DNA of 64,000 nt from Cristatella mucedo (GCA_009760855.2 WPIO01000203.1:62001-126000); one strand, 5' to 3'. Positions 1 to 13,076 are shown, numbered from the stretch's first letter. The notes: a model not told the origin generated them from the sequence alone. A program made the numbers and translations.

Positions 1-3000
1 AATCATGCAGAATATTTCTTAATTCAAAAATTATCTGTCTTCGGCGTTGCTGAATTACTTGCTAGTTTTGCAATGCTTGATGCGGTTGCTGGAAACTGTC
101 AAGCAGTGACCAGACAGCTTCCAGGACACTGCTGTACAGCCCAAATAGTGTGATCGTTGCTGGCTAGCAGCAATGAGCTGCTATTTACGGTCGTGGCAGT
201 GCCGAGGCTGCCCAGTTTGCTTGATCTAAGCCGAGGTCAATGACTGCATGGAAAACGAGGAACTGCGTCGTTTCAGGCGCCAGCGTCCTGCCTTGCAGCA
301 TTCAGGGGTGGCAAAAGTTGTGGCATTGGCATGTTAATGAGTGCTTGGCTGTGCTCGCCTTTGAGCCAGTAAGTCAGAGCAGCCACGTGCCTGAATGCGG
401 GTGTGCAAGCGAAGTGCATGGTGCACGATGTGGATGTGCACTGCACAAAACCACTGGCACGGCTTAGCAACTTAAATGGGTCTATCCATTCAGTGAATTA
501 GCTGCACGTATTCTGCCTGCTTCGTCTGATTGTCCTCAGCATCAGATGACTGGTGGAGGGATCGCTATAAAGGTTACAGTACTGATTTCCGTACTACCAA
601 CATTGATACCTGGCTGGCTGCAATCCATTCCGCCACAACCTGATAACCGAAGTTATCCTCGGCCGGCCCTTTCGGCTTGCCGATAGGTGCTAATGACAGT
701 GCTTGGTGAGCAGGAACTCTGTACCTCCCGGTCACCAGTATTCAGATTAAGAGTAGTCGAGCAGCTTTTTTACGCCCACCTTGTGCCCTCCTGTCGATGG
801 GTCGGCTGCCAATTTTGTTGATGAGGGTGAAGCATGCGATCTTAGGCGCAGCTGCAGGTTCAGTCTCGTCATTTGCCGAAGCCTAAACTGGTCGCCTTAC
901 TAGTTTATGCAAAAATTTTGCCTACTTTACTTTAAAACAGGTTCTCAGAACCGCAGCCAACGGCTCTGTTGAGAACCGGACTGGTACCAGTAGGGCTGGC
1001 TAGAAGAAGAGCCGCCGGTGCCACCCTGGTCCTCGGCCGATCCGGCAGCAAAGGCTGCTGGGAAGGAAGTGGCGACTGGCAACAAGCTTGCTGTTGTTGC
1101 CTTTTTAGACCTAGGAGCATCTAACAGCTTGGAAAATGTCAACATGCGAAGCGACTTCTGGCTGACGAGCATCGGGTCTTGTGCAGCTGCATGGATGCTG
1201 AGGCTGCTTACTCATGCAGCCAGTCAACCCTTCTCACTGGGCTTCTGCCCGGCAGGCCGTGTCAGCTGGCAAGTTTTATGGGTTTTGCAGCTAGACTCTT
1301 GAAATTCCTCATTTCCCACAGCAATTAGAGGTCATAGATATATCAAGATTTCTGCTGCTATGTAAACTGGAGCCGGTTGATAGTGGCTGTACCTGATGCC
1401 TCTGCTTCTCCGACCGGCAGAGAAATGCTATGATGATCGTACTCTACAGTATTTTGATATAGCAAATTTGTAACGGCATGCGTGACACTGCTCGAGAATT
1501 TGGAAGGCAATCATATCCTATAAGGCCTTACTGCGCTTTGGCTTACTCATAAACCTCCCTGATCAGCCAAAGTGTTACCTTGTTTCATTTAAGTCAAGAA
1601 AACTGTTGAAGGAAAGGCAATTTGACTCGTTCTCGTTTAACCAAAATAATGAGCAGGTCTGGTCTGGTTTGTTGCCACTCACGCATACGTGGAAAGCTAT
1701 CAGATATCGTGAGGGGAATCACCAGCAGTCAGAAGTTAGGTGTGTCATGCTATGAGAACGTTTGTGCAGCCCCTGCAGCATTTGCTCTATCAGATGCCCT
1801 TTGAAGTGGCTCTTTTGCGGGAAGGTACTCATTATGTGACAGGCTGTCGTGTCCGACTGCTGTAAATGTAAATATAAAGTGTAGACGCTAGGCTAACTCC
1901 GATATCTTCCTACGGCTCAGCTCCCACCGGCTAGCTGCCAGCATTAGCCACATTTTTTATGCACTATTTACGTGGTGGCCCACACTTCACCTGATCTGCC
2001 GATCTTCATTTGTAATAGTAATGTTCTAAAATAATGATGACCATAATAAATAGGTACACAATATTGGCATGCTTTCCTCCAGATACCCACAGCTAGCAGG
2101 GCTAGCTTCTGCCGGTTGTGGTGCCGATAGTATCTATGCAACCGGTGCTAGCGACAGAGGTTGTGGTGCCGGGAGCATTTATACAGCCAGGAGGAGGCAT
2201 CGCGGTCCCTGCAAATCGCGTTATCCCGTCTAGGCTTGTCTTTGCATACATGCGCTATCTTGACTTGGGAGGTTGCTCATTTTTTGAGAACAAAGCTGGA
2301 TAGTGCGTAGCTTGTGGGCGGGCCCATGTAACCCACCGAGAGCCTCCTTTGGTGGAATGGTAATGCCACCTGCTCTTGCTGCAAAGGCACAAAAGCACAC
2401 TCAATGCTTGTGTCCCTCACCTCAGTAGCATGCCTTGCAAAATATTGTAGCTATTATTATGTAGCACAAGGTTCATTGTCACAGTAGTGATAGCTTAATC
2501 CTCTGGTCTGTATCACTCAACTGTGCCATTCTGCTACCTCCGTTACCTAGGTGTGGACTGATTTCCTGTTAGTTCCCTCGCTGTACCTGAAGCTTATTGG
2601 ATTCCAGAAATGGCCCTCACTCTCGTCCGTCCTTGAGTAAGCAGATTCGCTGCTCCGGTGATAGGTGTGCTATAAGCTATTTCTTTGGCCTAAGCTAAGT
2701 CGAATGTTGCAGCCGCAGTTGACACTCTTTTGCTTCTTTTTCAATCGAAGGATGGACCTCGACAGTGCTGTTGGCAGTGCTGCTTTGTTCGGTGACAGTG
2801 CAGGCGGTACCAGGCTCGCACGATGCAGCTGTATCTTGAGAACCCCGTGTGCTCCCCCGTATGCAGTGGGCATCCACTTGATGATCTGCTGATACTCGCT
2901 ATTGCCCTTCAGACCGCAGCAGGTCGTACCTTAAAAAAAAGTTTGCTCAGCTACGATAAAGATTAACAGAGAGGGTTTAATGAATCCACGGGTAACGTCT

Positions 3001-3574
3001 TACACTTTCTAGTTTGTGGCACAGATCCACGGGTTTTTAGTTCTTACACATGCATACCTGATGTCCATGTACCGTCCATCCACCTCCAGGTGGCATGATT
3101 GGATGCGATTGTCACGATAAGTGTACTTTTCCTCACTTTGTGAAGATTTTATAAATTCACTGCCAATATTTTCCAATCGTTGCTAAAGCTTAGCAGTCGT
3201 CTTTGCCGAGGCAGAAGTCTCGCTTTTTCAGTGCATGGCATCAGTTAATGAATGCATCTGTTAAATTTTGCAGTTTTTGACAAGGGATTTTTTGAATCAG
3301 AACTGAGAGCAGTCATCGGGCTTGTCCCACAGCCAGATCACCAATCAACCTCTTCCATCACCCAGCCACGCTTTTATAGCAATCTTCTACCAAACCTCAC
3401 CTCCACCTACCACCATGCCAGCAAATGTGAATGCATACCTTTTAGCACTCACGATATTTCATTTGTGTTTTCATGCGAGCTAGTTATCTCAAGCAATTTT
3501 TGTGGTCACATGTAGTGAGTAGCATGAAAGTATGAGCTCAGGTCGGATGGAAAAGGTATGCTCAAGTCAGCCGC

Positions 3575-3577
<3 letters not shown>

Positions 3578-3662
<85 letters not shown>

Positions 3663-3768
3663 GAGACAGAGAGACAGAGAGACAGAAAGACATGGAGAAA
3701 CACACAGAGAGACAGAGAGAGACAGAGAGAGACAGAGAGAGATAGAGAGAGAGAGAGACAGAGATAGA
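3578..3768. repeat. (GA)n (GACA)n compound microsatellite in U1
   Basis: Uninterrupted GA dinucleotides to about 3634 are followed by GACA tetranucleotides and then imperfect GAGACA repeats. The same position in other U units holds different repeats (30806-30975, 35511-35526, 39807-39960). Long open frames here (RERERE or SLSLSL on either strand) are repeat artefacts. Confidence 0.97.
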
Positions 3769-4034
3769 TAGCATGTTATTTCATTATTATTATTGACGTG
3801 ACTTCAGCAGTCTATGACCTCTTGAGATATGTATGCCCTTCAACGTTGGTGGCCAGCAATGTAGGACCACGTTGGCACTTTTATCTTTTTTGTACTATGT
3901 AGCTCCTCGTCGCAGTCGTTTGTAGCTACTGCCTCCACTGTTTAAGTTTGTCTCACCCCGTCTGCCTCCCTTTGGAAATCTCGTCTCCCGGGATTCGGTC
4001 CCATATAATCGCTTGGCTGGAACTTGTAGCTAAC

Positions 4035-5275
4035 TACCCTCTCGCTATCTCAACGGGAGACTCCAGAATATTTACGTGAATGGACAAACATCTTCTGAGG
4101 AGCTTGTGAAATATGGGGTACCTAAGGGCTATGCACTAGGTCCTGTTCTTTCAAGGTTTTTACTCTCCCTCTTGCTGATGTCATTGCATAACACAATCTA
4201 GGCTTTCACTTCTATAGGGAAAAAATCCAGTTGTACATTTGCTTTGATCCCTCCCAGCCTTCGAGCAACTCAAATTCTCTCAATTCACCTGCTGCATGTA
4301 TTGCTGACATCCACACACGGATGGCAGCACATTTTCCTAAACTAAACGACTATAAAACCAGCTTAATAGTTAAAAGGCAAACCAAGTGTGATTCAAAAAT
4401 TGGAAAGGTTTACGCTTAACATCGACTCTGCCGCATATCTCCTGTTGAATCAGCTCGAAATCTAGATGTCACGTTTCCTAGTGAACTCTTGTTAAATGAT
4501 CACATCAGCTCACCAATTGGGTCCGCCTACTTTCAGCTACATAACATTGCTAAAACTCTGGCTTGTTTAGATAAGGATACCACGTCTAACATGGGTCATG
4601 CATTTTGACATCCCGTCTTGACTTCGGCAATTCACTGCTTGCTGGACTACCGGCATGCGCAATCAGGCTGGGGCTAAAAACTCTGCAGCTAGGCTTGTTT
4701 GTTGTGAGGGTCACAGTCACCATATCACACCACTTCTCACCGACTTGCACTGGCTACAAGTCAAGCAACGGATTGACTTCAGGTTTTTGTTGCTCACTTC
4801 TATGTCACTTTATTCTTTGTCTCAAACCTAACTCTCAGATCTGCTCCCCCACCAGGCCAAGCAACGTACCACCAGCTTTTCGGAATTCAGCAGTGTACCA
4901 ATACCTCGTACAAACCTCAAAACATTTGGAGAACGTGCATTTAGTTCGCACGATCCCAAAGCCTGCAGCTCACTTGCGACTTGCATCACAACATTCCTGA
5001 CTTGACCACATTTAAACAAAGATCTTAAAAGTAAACCTATTTAGGACAGCATTTAGTGGGTGCCTGTGATTATTTCTTCATGCCTGCTGACACTGTGCAT
5101 GCTGCCACTAACCTCATTAGATGCTGACCCTATGCATGTCACCCCTGACCATGTTATTTAAGTTTTTTAGCAATTATTTTATCACATACTAATAAGTCGG
5201 GTTTCCCTTTGCAGCAAATGTAAAGCGAATAAAAAGAGATTGAGTTTATTGAGGGTGCTTTATTAAGTTCATTAT
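4035..5275 (+). mobile_element. LINE-A (L2/CR1-group) 3' part, inactive, in U1
   Basis: Remnant of a non-LTR retrotransposon reverse transcriptase from mid-RT to the 3' end. A nucleotide-level match to 40215-41490 runs through the polymerase core: the region that reads FHFYADD in the better-preserved piece at 38156-38176 reads FHFYREK here, so the catalytic aspartates are gone. A C-terminal part follows and then the 3' UTR ending near 5270 with the hairpin-type tail (AAATGTAAAGCG...). Several frameshifts and stops break it. U3 and U4 lack the element at the matching place while U5 has it, so it inserted after the U units multiplied but before the 36.5-kb duplication. Confidence 0.85.
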
Positions 5276-5489
5276 TATCATTTAGCCCCTTGTGTTATCT
5301 TTCTGATTTCGTCGGTTGCTTTCACGAGAATTGCCCACACATGTTACGTGTTGGTGTGGTTTGCCGAGCAGTCGGTCTTGGGTAACTTAACATGTTAATA
5401 CTGTGCCTTGCAGCCAGGTAGCACCTGCTTTATGGTGACATCCACTTTGTCAGGACTGTTGGCATCGCCACCACCTGACAAGAAGAGAT

Positions 5490-6002
5490 TCATTTGGTGG
5501 TAAGGATCGAGCCCATCTATTGCCGGCTCTCTTCCATTGTTTTCCTATCTAATCTGTCGGCCTCTTCCTTGCATGTTCGCTCACTGTCTTATCATCTCCC
5601 ATTGTTAGTCTGTCCCCTAGCATTGTCCTATCTATGCTACTATATCTCTGTCTCTCTATATTTCTGTGTATCACAGTCTCTCACTTTCTTGCTTATATTC
5701 TATTCCTTAATTTTCATTATTTCCCTTTGTCTCTCAGTATTTGCCTTCCTCTTGCTCAATTACTCACCTTCCATTCTACCTAGGTCATCTAGCTCTTACC
5801 CTTCTACTTGTACCTCTCTGATCTCCCCATTTCTCATTGCATCTGCCTCTGTCAGCCTTTACCCCTTGCTCTGTCTCCCTCTCTCTCTCTCTATCTCTAC
5901 CCTCTCTCTATCTCTGTCTTAGTCTCCGTGTCCGTCTCTGTCTCTGGCTCTTTTTTCGTCTCCATCTCCGTCTTTCTCTCTGTCCGTCGGTCTCTGTCTC
6001 GG
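5490..6002. repeat. Pyrimidine-rich low-complexity end of U1
   Basis: CT/TCTG-rich tract on the plus strand, densest at 5630-5990. It matches 36120-36440 in U4 and 41770-42305 in U5. Open frames across it encode only Ser/Leu/Val-rich low-complexity peptides and are not credible genes. Confidence 0.85.
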
Positions 6003-7330
6003 GTAATGGGGCTGCTTATGCAGGTTACAGCATCAATCTCTATGCCGGTGACTCTGCTATCAGACTGGGTTACATTCATTGCACCCCAGCTTGCCTTCCG
6101 CTGCTAACCTCGATCGAGCTTTACCGCCTGCCGAGGCATCATCAAAATAGTGCTGGCTGAGCATGAAATCGCTATCTCCATGTCACTGGCATTCATACAG
6201 TAATAGTCGAGCGGATTGTTTATGCCTAACCTAATGTCCTCCTATCGACGGGTCGGCTGCCAATGGTGTTGGGCGGAGCATAGTTTCCCTGGCACAGCTG
6301 CAGCCTAGATATCGTCTCAAGCCATAGCCTAGCTGGGCGCGAAAATGTTTCTGTTTAGTTTATAACAGGTTCTCAGAACCACAGCCATTGGCTCTTAGGA
6401 GAACTGGACTGGTAGCAATAAGGCCGGCTTGAAGAAGAGCCGTGGCACCACCAGTGTCCTCGGCTATTCTGGAAGCAAAGGAAGCTGGGAAGGAAGTGGC
6501 AAATGGCAGAAATCATGCCGCTAGCAGCGTTTGGTTTCCTTTGAGACTTGAGAGCATCTGCTTGCACGAGCAGCTTGTCTATCCGAAGCAACTGCTGGCC
6601 TTCACGCTGGAGGTCGAAGGCAGCCGCTTGGTTGCTGAGGCTGCTTCCTCACGCTAACCTGACTAGGAGGCCGCTTCGTTCACTCCTCCCTGGGCATCTT
6701 CCCGGCTCTCTGTGTCAGCTGGAAAGCGCTGGGCGTAGGCTGCCCGATGCACCGGAAAAGCTTGGGCGGAAGAAAGCTGGGCGCTGTCTATCCGAAGCAA
6801 CTGCTGGCCTTCACGCTGGAGGTCGGTGGCAGCCACTTGGTTGCTGAGGCTGCTTCCTCACGCCACCAGCCATCCACTCTTCCCTTGGCATCTGCCCGGC
6901 TCTCTGTGTCAGCTGGCAAGCATGGGACGTAGGCTGCCCGATGCACCGGAAAAGCTTCGGTGGCGGAAAGCTGGAGGCTGTAGGAGAGCTTGCGGTGCAC
7001 ACCCGAGAGATGGGCCAGACGAAAGGCTTCTGACCTGCAGCTGACCGAGCTGACTTTTTGTCGTCGTTCTTCAGCCTGAGAGTTTAGGCCACTCTTTAGC
7101 TGCTCTGCTTGTGGCCCCTGGTGCGATGGCCGTTGTCGTTTTCCACTCGCTAAAGCTCTCTTATTGTTTTGCTCACCGTCGCTTCTGGCATCGAGGCAGT
7201 AAAGTGCACGTGGGCTACTGGCAAGGTACAATTTGATGGTTCGTAGCTGTTGTGTACCTTCTTGCGACGTCGCTCTGAATTCTGCGGGATGTCACTGGCC
7301 AACGACGGCTCTGCTAATGCTGTATCGACT
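6003..7330. repeat. U unit, copy 2 (U2), truncated at both ends
   Basis: Starts inside the unit (GCTTATGCAGGTTACAGCAT aligns with U1 ~560 and U6 ~43000) and runs to the LINE-B element. It is the copy-1 partner of U6. It contains a 209-bp local tandem duplication. Minus-strand frames (6373-6591, 6788-7231) are open in the same phase as in U6 and U1, but no known domain is recognised. Confidence 0.75.
6576..6978. repeat. Local tandem duplication, period 209 bp
   Basis: Two direct copies, 6576-6784 and 6785-6978, both begin TGTCTATCCGAAGCAACTGC and both end at a GATGCACCGGAAAAGCTT-containing tract. The partner unit U6 carries this segment once (about 43680-43870), so the duplication is specific to U2. 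Confidence 0.85.
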
Positions 7331-7439
7331 TACAGCATCGATTACCCGCCTGGTTGGGTCCTTGGGAGTCTGATTCCAAATAAAATTTCCTTCTTGTTTT
7401 CATTATCATACATCTGCTAATAGAATCATTTGCTATTTG

Positions 7440-10390
7440 CATAGCCCGACTCACATACCGACTGGCGTTCCTAATTTTTTAAGTTTGACTTGCTAGTTTT
7501 GATTCAGTAAATCCCAGTTCAAAGAGTTGCATTCCATTCCTCAAACTGCAACGGTTTTATTTCTTCTAATGGTGTATATGTTCAAGAACTGTATAAGGCT
7601 ACAAAGAGGAGTTTCCTTCTGCTCACCTGACACACATAGCCTTTGGTGTGCCTTTGGTAGCCAACCGATATTAGCCGTGATTCCGTCAGGTCTTCATCAC
7701 TAACAATGCCTTTCACTGTTGTGATATACTGGACTCCTTCTGGCTGTCTAAACTTGTTTATAGAGGAGTTTCTCGCAAAAAATATTTGAGTGTGATAGGC
7801 TGTTACAAATTGTCGGATACTTCAATATTCATGTTGACAACCCTAGCAACAGCCAGGTCCACTCATTTCTTGACAGTCTGGACAACATTGGTTTTGCCCG
7901 ACACGTTAGCCATAGCACCCACGTCGGTGGCCACCTTCTCGATCTCGCGATCACTAATGATGTCCTGCCCACTGACCTTGTGTTGTACCCACTGACCCTC
8001 TCAGATCATTGTTCGGTCTAGTTTACTGTTCCTGCTCCCTCGTACGTAGAGGGCAATGTCGAATTTTTCAAACGACGTTACTTACAAGGTATTGTCACGG
8101 ACAAGTTTATGAAATCTGTTTGTGATGCAGGTCTTCTTGATCTGCATTCAGACTCGACCGGCTGCCTAGATACTCTCACTGATGATATGAACATAACACT
8201 CAGGAGTGCTCTTGACAAGCATGCTCCTGTTCGCTCCATCTGTGTTAAAAAAAAGTCGTGGAGATTCCTTTTCAATTAACAAAAAAACACCTAAAGATGT
8301 GGGGGTTTAGCTCAGGCTTGAACGTCTTTTCAAGAAATCAGGGTCTGATGCAGATCCAGCAAATTTCAAAGACTTTCTTCGAGGTTACACCAAAAAGCTC
8401 TAAAAAACGAGAGCTTCTTATTTAATTAGAAAGCTGAACCCTGCCAGTCGGTCATTAAATATATTTGTAAGACAGTAAACCATTTACTGGTCAATGGTGT
8501 GAGGTCTGACTCCCCAGGTTTTAAGGGCTCAGCCGAAAAGTTTTCAACCTTCTTTACTGAAATAATTGTGCACATTCATGCCTTCATTAAGCCCCCTCCG
8601 ACTAAAGCAATCGCGGTGGCTCAACCTGTGACCTTCCTTAAAAAGTTCCCCGATTTTTCTGCATGCGATGTGGCAGCCCCAATAAGGTCTAGCAAAAAGA
8701 GCTCATTACCTGAAGACCCTATACCTTCATCTCTGTGGTCTTCAATGGCAGACTATCTCAACCCTGCCATATCAAAGATTTTTAAAGCTTCTTTTAGAAA
8801 AGTGGTCGTCCCCAAGTCCTTCAAATCGGCAATCGTTAGACCCATTCTTCAAAAGCCTGGATTAGACACAGAGGTCCTAGCAAACTATCGCTCAGTTTTC
8901 CTTCTTCCTTTCTTATAAAAGATTCTTAAAAAAACTATTGCTTAGCAGCTGGTAAAACACTTTGAAAATAAGAGAATGTCAGAAACATTTCAATCAGGGT
9001 TCAAGAGTCAGCACTTCACCCAATTTGCTCTCCTTCGTGTTAACAATGACATTCTACGTGGCAACGACGACGGGAATGTCACTACCCTATCTCTGCTAGA
9101 TCTGTCTGCTGCCTTCGATATCATTGATCTCGAAGTTCTGCTAGAACGATTGAGGACAACAATCAGTCTGGCCAACGAAGCACTAGCATGGTTTAAATCA
9201 TACTTATCTGATCGTGTTCAATCCGTGTCATGTGGGGATCAGGTCTCACACACGAGAAGGGTCACCTGTAGCTCCCTCAAGGGTCTGTACTCGGTCCTTC
9301 GCTGTTCTCCGCTTTAATGCAATCTCCGTGTAAAGAGATTAAGGCCCATGGAACAGGATGTCTCTTCTATGCTGACGATTCTCAGTTGTATTTGTCATTC
9401 AGTCTGTCGGAATCTGCTGCGGCAACTGAGAAACTGAATTGTTGCCTTGCCGACATTTGATCCTGGATGTCGGAAAACTTCCTGGAATTTTGTTATGATA
9501 AAACCAAACTGCCTCTCATATGACACCCTAAGCGTGTGGCTGGATTAAAATGCTTTAATTTTCTACATGGTGATGCTTTTGTGCGACCATCACCCCCTGC
9601 TCAAAATTTAGGTGTCGTTTTGGACAGCTGCCCTAATTTTAAAATTAGATTCAGAAGTCTGCCTCTACACCTAGCCATTACATCCAATCCATATCCAAGA
9701 TTTGGAGGTGTCTCCCACAGTGGCTTTTAAAAATTTAACTAGCTCTTTAGTTGTGTCTTGGCTTGATTATTGTAATTCGCTTTTGGCTGAACTGCCAAGG
9801 AAGCTATTTGGCTACTACAGCTAATTTTGAATATGGCTTCAATGCTAATCTTGAAGTCCCAGCGGTTATGAGCATGTATCTCCTCTTCTAAAAGATCTAG
9901 GATGGGTGCCGGTTGAGCAACGGGTACAGAGAAAAGTTCTTACATTGACCCACAAGGCCGGCCACGGCTTGGCTCCTCCATACCGAGCTGATTTGCAGCA
10001 CCAGTTTAAGCGTCTTCGCACACTCAGGTCCTGTGTGGACAATAAAATAGCCGTCCCATTATTCGGCTTAAATACATTTTGTGACAGAAGCTTTAGCTCT
10101 GCAGGTCGTCGACTGTGGAACTCGCTTCCACAATGCTTACGCAACGACAACTACTCTCCTACTTCCGACTTTAGCTCATCCTTGTCAGCGGTCCTGAGCT
10201 GCTACTTCTATGCTACTCACTACCTCAATTGCTCTCTTGACTCTACAATGCCTCCCACATTTTCTCTGTTGAGTGAGACGAAGTCTGTTTGCTACCAAAT
10301 GCGTACCAAAAGCCGCTTAGTCTGTGAGTGAGCTATACAAAACTCCCCCGCATATCACACACATGGTCTATATGACTTTGTGGAGTTACA
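7440..10390 (+). mobile_element. LINE-B (L2-clade non-LTR retrotransposon), near full-length but dead
   Basis: Order seen: the C-terminal half of an AP-type endonuclease, with the family motif SDH at 8001-8009 in the context LTLSDHCSV; a linker; reverse transcriptase fingers with a VRPILQKPGLDTEVLANYRS-type block around 8835-8890; RT motif A with LLDLSAAFD near 9095-9120; a frameshifted GVPQGS block near 9270-9290; and the catalytic box FYADDSQLYLSF with YADD at 9368-9379. A thumb-like C-terminal region with WNSLPQCLRND follows at about 10115-10150. The 3' UTR ends at GAGTTACAGATGGAGATA near 10400. Stops and frameshifts separate the pieces, so no functional protein can be made. The 5' boundary is uncertain because the upstream ~300 bp are conserved in both copies but not recognisable. 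Partner: 44380-47310. Confidence 0.85.
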
Positions 10391-10399
10391 GATGGAGAT

Positions 10400-10860
10400 A
10401 CGTGCCAAAGCAGGTAAGGTGGTTGCTTTTCACGGACCTCGGTACAGAGACCGCGGTTTGAATCCTTATGTGGGTGAGTCATGTAATTTGGTTCGCACAT
10501 CAGGGAGACAGCCGACGAACAACACCAACTGTTTATTGCAGAAGGCACTGAGCTGCAAAATGCATGACTGCCTTCGCCCCCTTTTCACATTCGAGTCTCC
10601 TCTCCTCGACTCCAGCTTTGCTTGGCCGACCTCGATGGTGAATCCACCAGCGGTTCATCAGTCAGTTATTGGCTTGTGTCGACGCCTCATTAAAGGAGGA
10701 CCACAGCTGTGCACAGGCCCCTCTCGAGGATGCTCCGACCAGCTATTGAGGAAAGAATGGTACCAGCCCGCATGGAGTCGAACTTCAAGTCGTTATTGAC
10801 ACTGGAAGTGGTACTGATTGCAGCCAAGGCTTTAATCTCAGTTTTCAAAAGATTCTGTTA
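10400..10860 (+). mobile_element. tRNA-derived SINE-2-like element fused behind LINE-B, copy 1
   Basis: A tRNA-like head has an A-box-like segment around GTAAGGTGGTTGC (10413) and a B box GGTTTGAATCC (10455-10465), the internal RNA polymerase III promoter layout. It resembles the cleaner SINE-2 at 37905-38070. The following 400 bp are also conserved in the second copy (47315-47770) but their origin is not recognised. The 139-codon frame spanning 10380-10799 is not open in the second copy, so coding is unlikely. Confidence 0.5.
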
Positions 10861-11074
10861 AATCAGCTAGTATTTATATCTCGTATATTAAAGAGCAATA
10901 ATAAGCACTGCTGAGCCACATTGGCAGTTAAAGAGTCGAAATAGCAATTCAGAATAGCTGCATAAGACAGCTCACAGCCGGCAGCAAAAGATTTAAAATT
11001 ATGGAATAATCGGAGAAGTATATTCCTTAGAATAGGACCCGTTTAGCAAAACTGTCAATGATAAACGGCATTTA

Positions 11075-11228
11075 CCGAGCTGGTTTGGTCCAGCGGTTTT
11101 GGTGCTTACCCCGACCAAGGTCTTACTGAGGTCGTGGGCTCAAGCCCTGAGGCGTATATGAAGTGCCTGAATAGAGATTAAGTTCTTTTCGGGCGCTATA
11201 CAAATGAATTGTATTTATTTATTTATTT
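11075..11228 (+). mobile_element. SINE-1, tRNA-derived, with LINE-like 3' tail
   Basis: RNA polymerase III A box TGGTCCAGCGG at 11086-11096 and B box GGGCTCAAGCC at 11136-11146, spaced as in a tRNA. The body ends in AATAGAGATTAAGTTCT followed by a GCGCT half-stem, then (TTTA)n. The 3' half resembles the terminal hairpin of LINE-A (AAAGCGCC...GGCGCTTT around GAGATTAAGTTCT), as expected of a SINE mobilised by that LINE. The copy at 47985-48137 is at the matching site, so insertion predates the 36.5-kb duplication. Confidence 0.8.
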
Positions 11229-11649
11229 TATTTGTAAAGTCTTCCAGAGCCTATGTGGGTTTTGGTACGCTCAAGGTGACTGAAAGACTTCCTTTTTAAA
11301 AGGAACGAGAGAACGACCCGGAGAGAAGGTGCCAAAGAAAAATAATAGTAAGATGAGTTTTACTATCTATGGCCCACAGAGAATTTGCTTCATCAATCAA
11401 CTGTGTTATTGCGTAAAATTGAAAAGGTGATTTATTTACCTTGAAAGACCTGAGGGCACGAAGAAGCTGAAACAGGTTGGGTAGTTTAGCAAAGTTTTAC
11501 TAAGCAAGGCCGTGTCGTCTCTTGCATCACGTGCAAGCAATAGTCGGACTTCTGCCTAACCTATGCAGAAAAGTTCATCACTGTGCTAGCTCTATTAAAA
11601 ACCAAAGATCTGATTACTTGGAGGTTATAAAAAAACTAAATCACAATCT

Positions 11650-11772
11650 CCGTGCTTGGTTGGGGATCAGGTTTTACTTTTGAAAGTGTCGTGGGCTCCA
11701 GCCCTGAGGGCACCAGCAAAGAGCCTGAGCAGCTAGAAGTAGAGTTCTATTACGGCGCTATACAAATATAGA
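11650..11772 (+). mobile_element. Degenerate SINE-1 relative
   Basis: B-box-like GTCGTGGGCTCCAGCCC near 11687, followed by the same tail style (AGAGCCTGAGCAGCTAG, GTAGAGTTCT, GGCGCTATACAAATATA). The A box is decayed. It is older than the element at 11075 and is present in both large copies (48556-48682). Confidence 0.6.
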
Positions 11773-12225
11773 CGGATTGTCAAGCAAACAAGCAGTCGGG
11801 CACATAAAGCGTTAAGATATTTCTCCAAAGGTTAAAGTTAAAATTTAGTTTCACATGAAGGCACAGATACCGTCTGATTTAAACAGCTTTCAAGGCAGTA
11901 TTGCGATTAAAAGTGCAATTAACCCGATTAATCGTTATTTTTAAAAGCTAAGAAAGATTTGGACTATTATAATTACAATAAAGAGAGAAATAATAATTGC
12001 GAAAGCTATACATTTTCATAGACAGTTGAATGTACTGTTATTCATCCTTTTTCCTATGTTGACCCTCATTGATATCTCTTTCGGATCCAAATGTTCAAAG
12101 AATTAGTGATCGACAAAAGGCATCCAGAATTCTAAAAGGGAACGACTGGCGCATAATAAGTTCGTATCTATCAATGCAGGAAAAGCTACAAAAGCTAAAT
12201 ATATATGAGCATTTCAACGTTAATA

Positions 12226-12800
12226 ATAATATAAATAATACACTTGATAGAGCGCCCTCACAGAACTCAATCCCTTGTAAGCACTTTAAATGTGCTGAAA
12301 TAGACGCACGATCGAATGGTGAGTGGTATCACGTTAAATGAACAACATTTATGATTAAGGATTGGATTGAAATGCACATGGTTAGCATTAAAGGGTGAAG
12401 AGTAGTGGCATGCAATAGGTTCAGGACGCATAGACACAAAAAAGGTAAATCACACAGATCCATTAAAGGTGGCCATACATACGTGCGTTTTTAATCTCCT
12501 TTTAAATGTAGTCACGTCAGGGATGTCGTGACGCAAGTCAGTATTGAGGTCCAGGTTTGAGTGCAAACGAACTAAATGGAGGTCTGCCAATGATCAGGGG
12601 TCTGTGTGAGGTATAAGTAAACAGTTGTATTCAGAAAAGCTGGCGGTATGATGCTTAGCCCAGTGGGGAATAGATCTGATATGTAGGCTGCAGCCAAAGA
12701 ATGAAGAAACCTTAAATGGAGCGACAAAACCTTGAGAAGCTTAAACAGATTACAGAGTTTTATTGTTTGTGTAGAAATTGGCCGGCGATACAGTTTCATG
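12226..12800 (-). mobile_element. LINE-A 3' fragment, minus strand
   Basis: Read on the minus strand from 12800 it gives the end of an L2-group reverse transcriptase reading frame. Residual pieces include FKVL/FLHSLAAAYISDLFP, corresponding to the SLAPTYILDLLP-type block of the intact-looking fragment at 40943-41206, then a DLRHDIPDVTTFK-type stretch. The 3' UTR hairpin and (ATT)n tail lie at 12226-12300. It is present at the same place in copy 2 (49126-49712), so it predates the duplication. Confidence 0.75.
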
Positions 12801-12929
12801 ACGGAAGTTGAGTTTTCAAATTCTGCTATGTAATTTAAATGTCAGCAATGTCTTATGCTGGTCCTAATCGCCGTTCGAGTGATTGCTATTGGATTAGATG
12901 TCATCTTGCGACATGCATTTGATAACCAA

Positions 12930-13076
12930 CCCTGTGCATGTCACCCCTAACCATATTATTCATTTCGTTTGTTTTTCAAGCATGATTTTACTTACCTTTC
13001 AATTACATTTCACTTAACAGCAAATGTAAAGCGCCTAGAGAGAGATTAAGTTCTCTGAGGGTGCTTTATCAAGTGA

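Larger units (their letters stand above)
1..6002. repeat. U unit, copy 1 (U1)
   Basis: First member of a dispersed unit family of about 4.7 kb. Its landmarks in order are a tract around 150-240 (ending GATCTAAGCCGAGG), a tract around 1018-1080 (ending AAGGAAGTGGC), a 1-kb block 2305-3290 shared only with U4, a GA/GACA microsatellite at 3578-3768, a conserved flank (GAGATATGTATGCCCTTCAA at ~3824), a LINE-A insertion, and a pyrimidine-rich end. No convincing gene is seen. Stretches 1-3577 and 5276-5490 hold only diverged U sequence. Confidence 0.75.

Noticed and set aside
567-574. TATAAAGG in U1, also at 36994 in U5
   Set aside because: Not kept in U2, U4 or U6, and no other promoter elements surround it.
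3506-3774. Open frames of RERE/TDRQ or SLSL repeats on both strands
   Set aside because: Direct translation of GA and GACA microsatellites in any frame. The same holds for 30786-31213 and 39608-39976.
10380-10799. 139-codon plus-strand frame behind LINE-B
   Set aside because: The partner region 47290-47710 is broken by frameshifts. The stretch contains a tRNA-like SINE head, so coding is unlikely.
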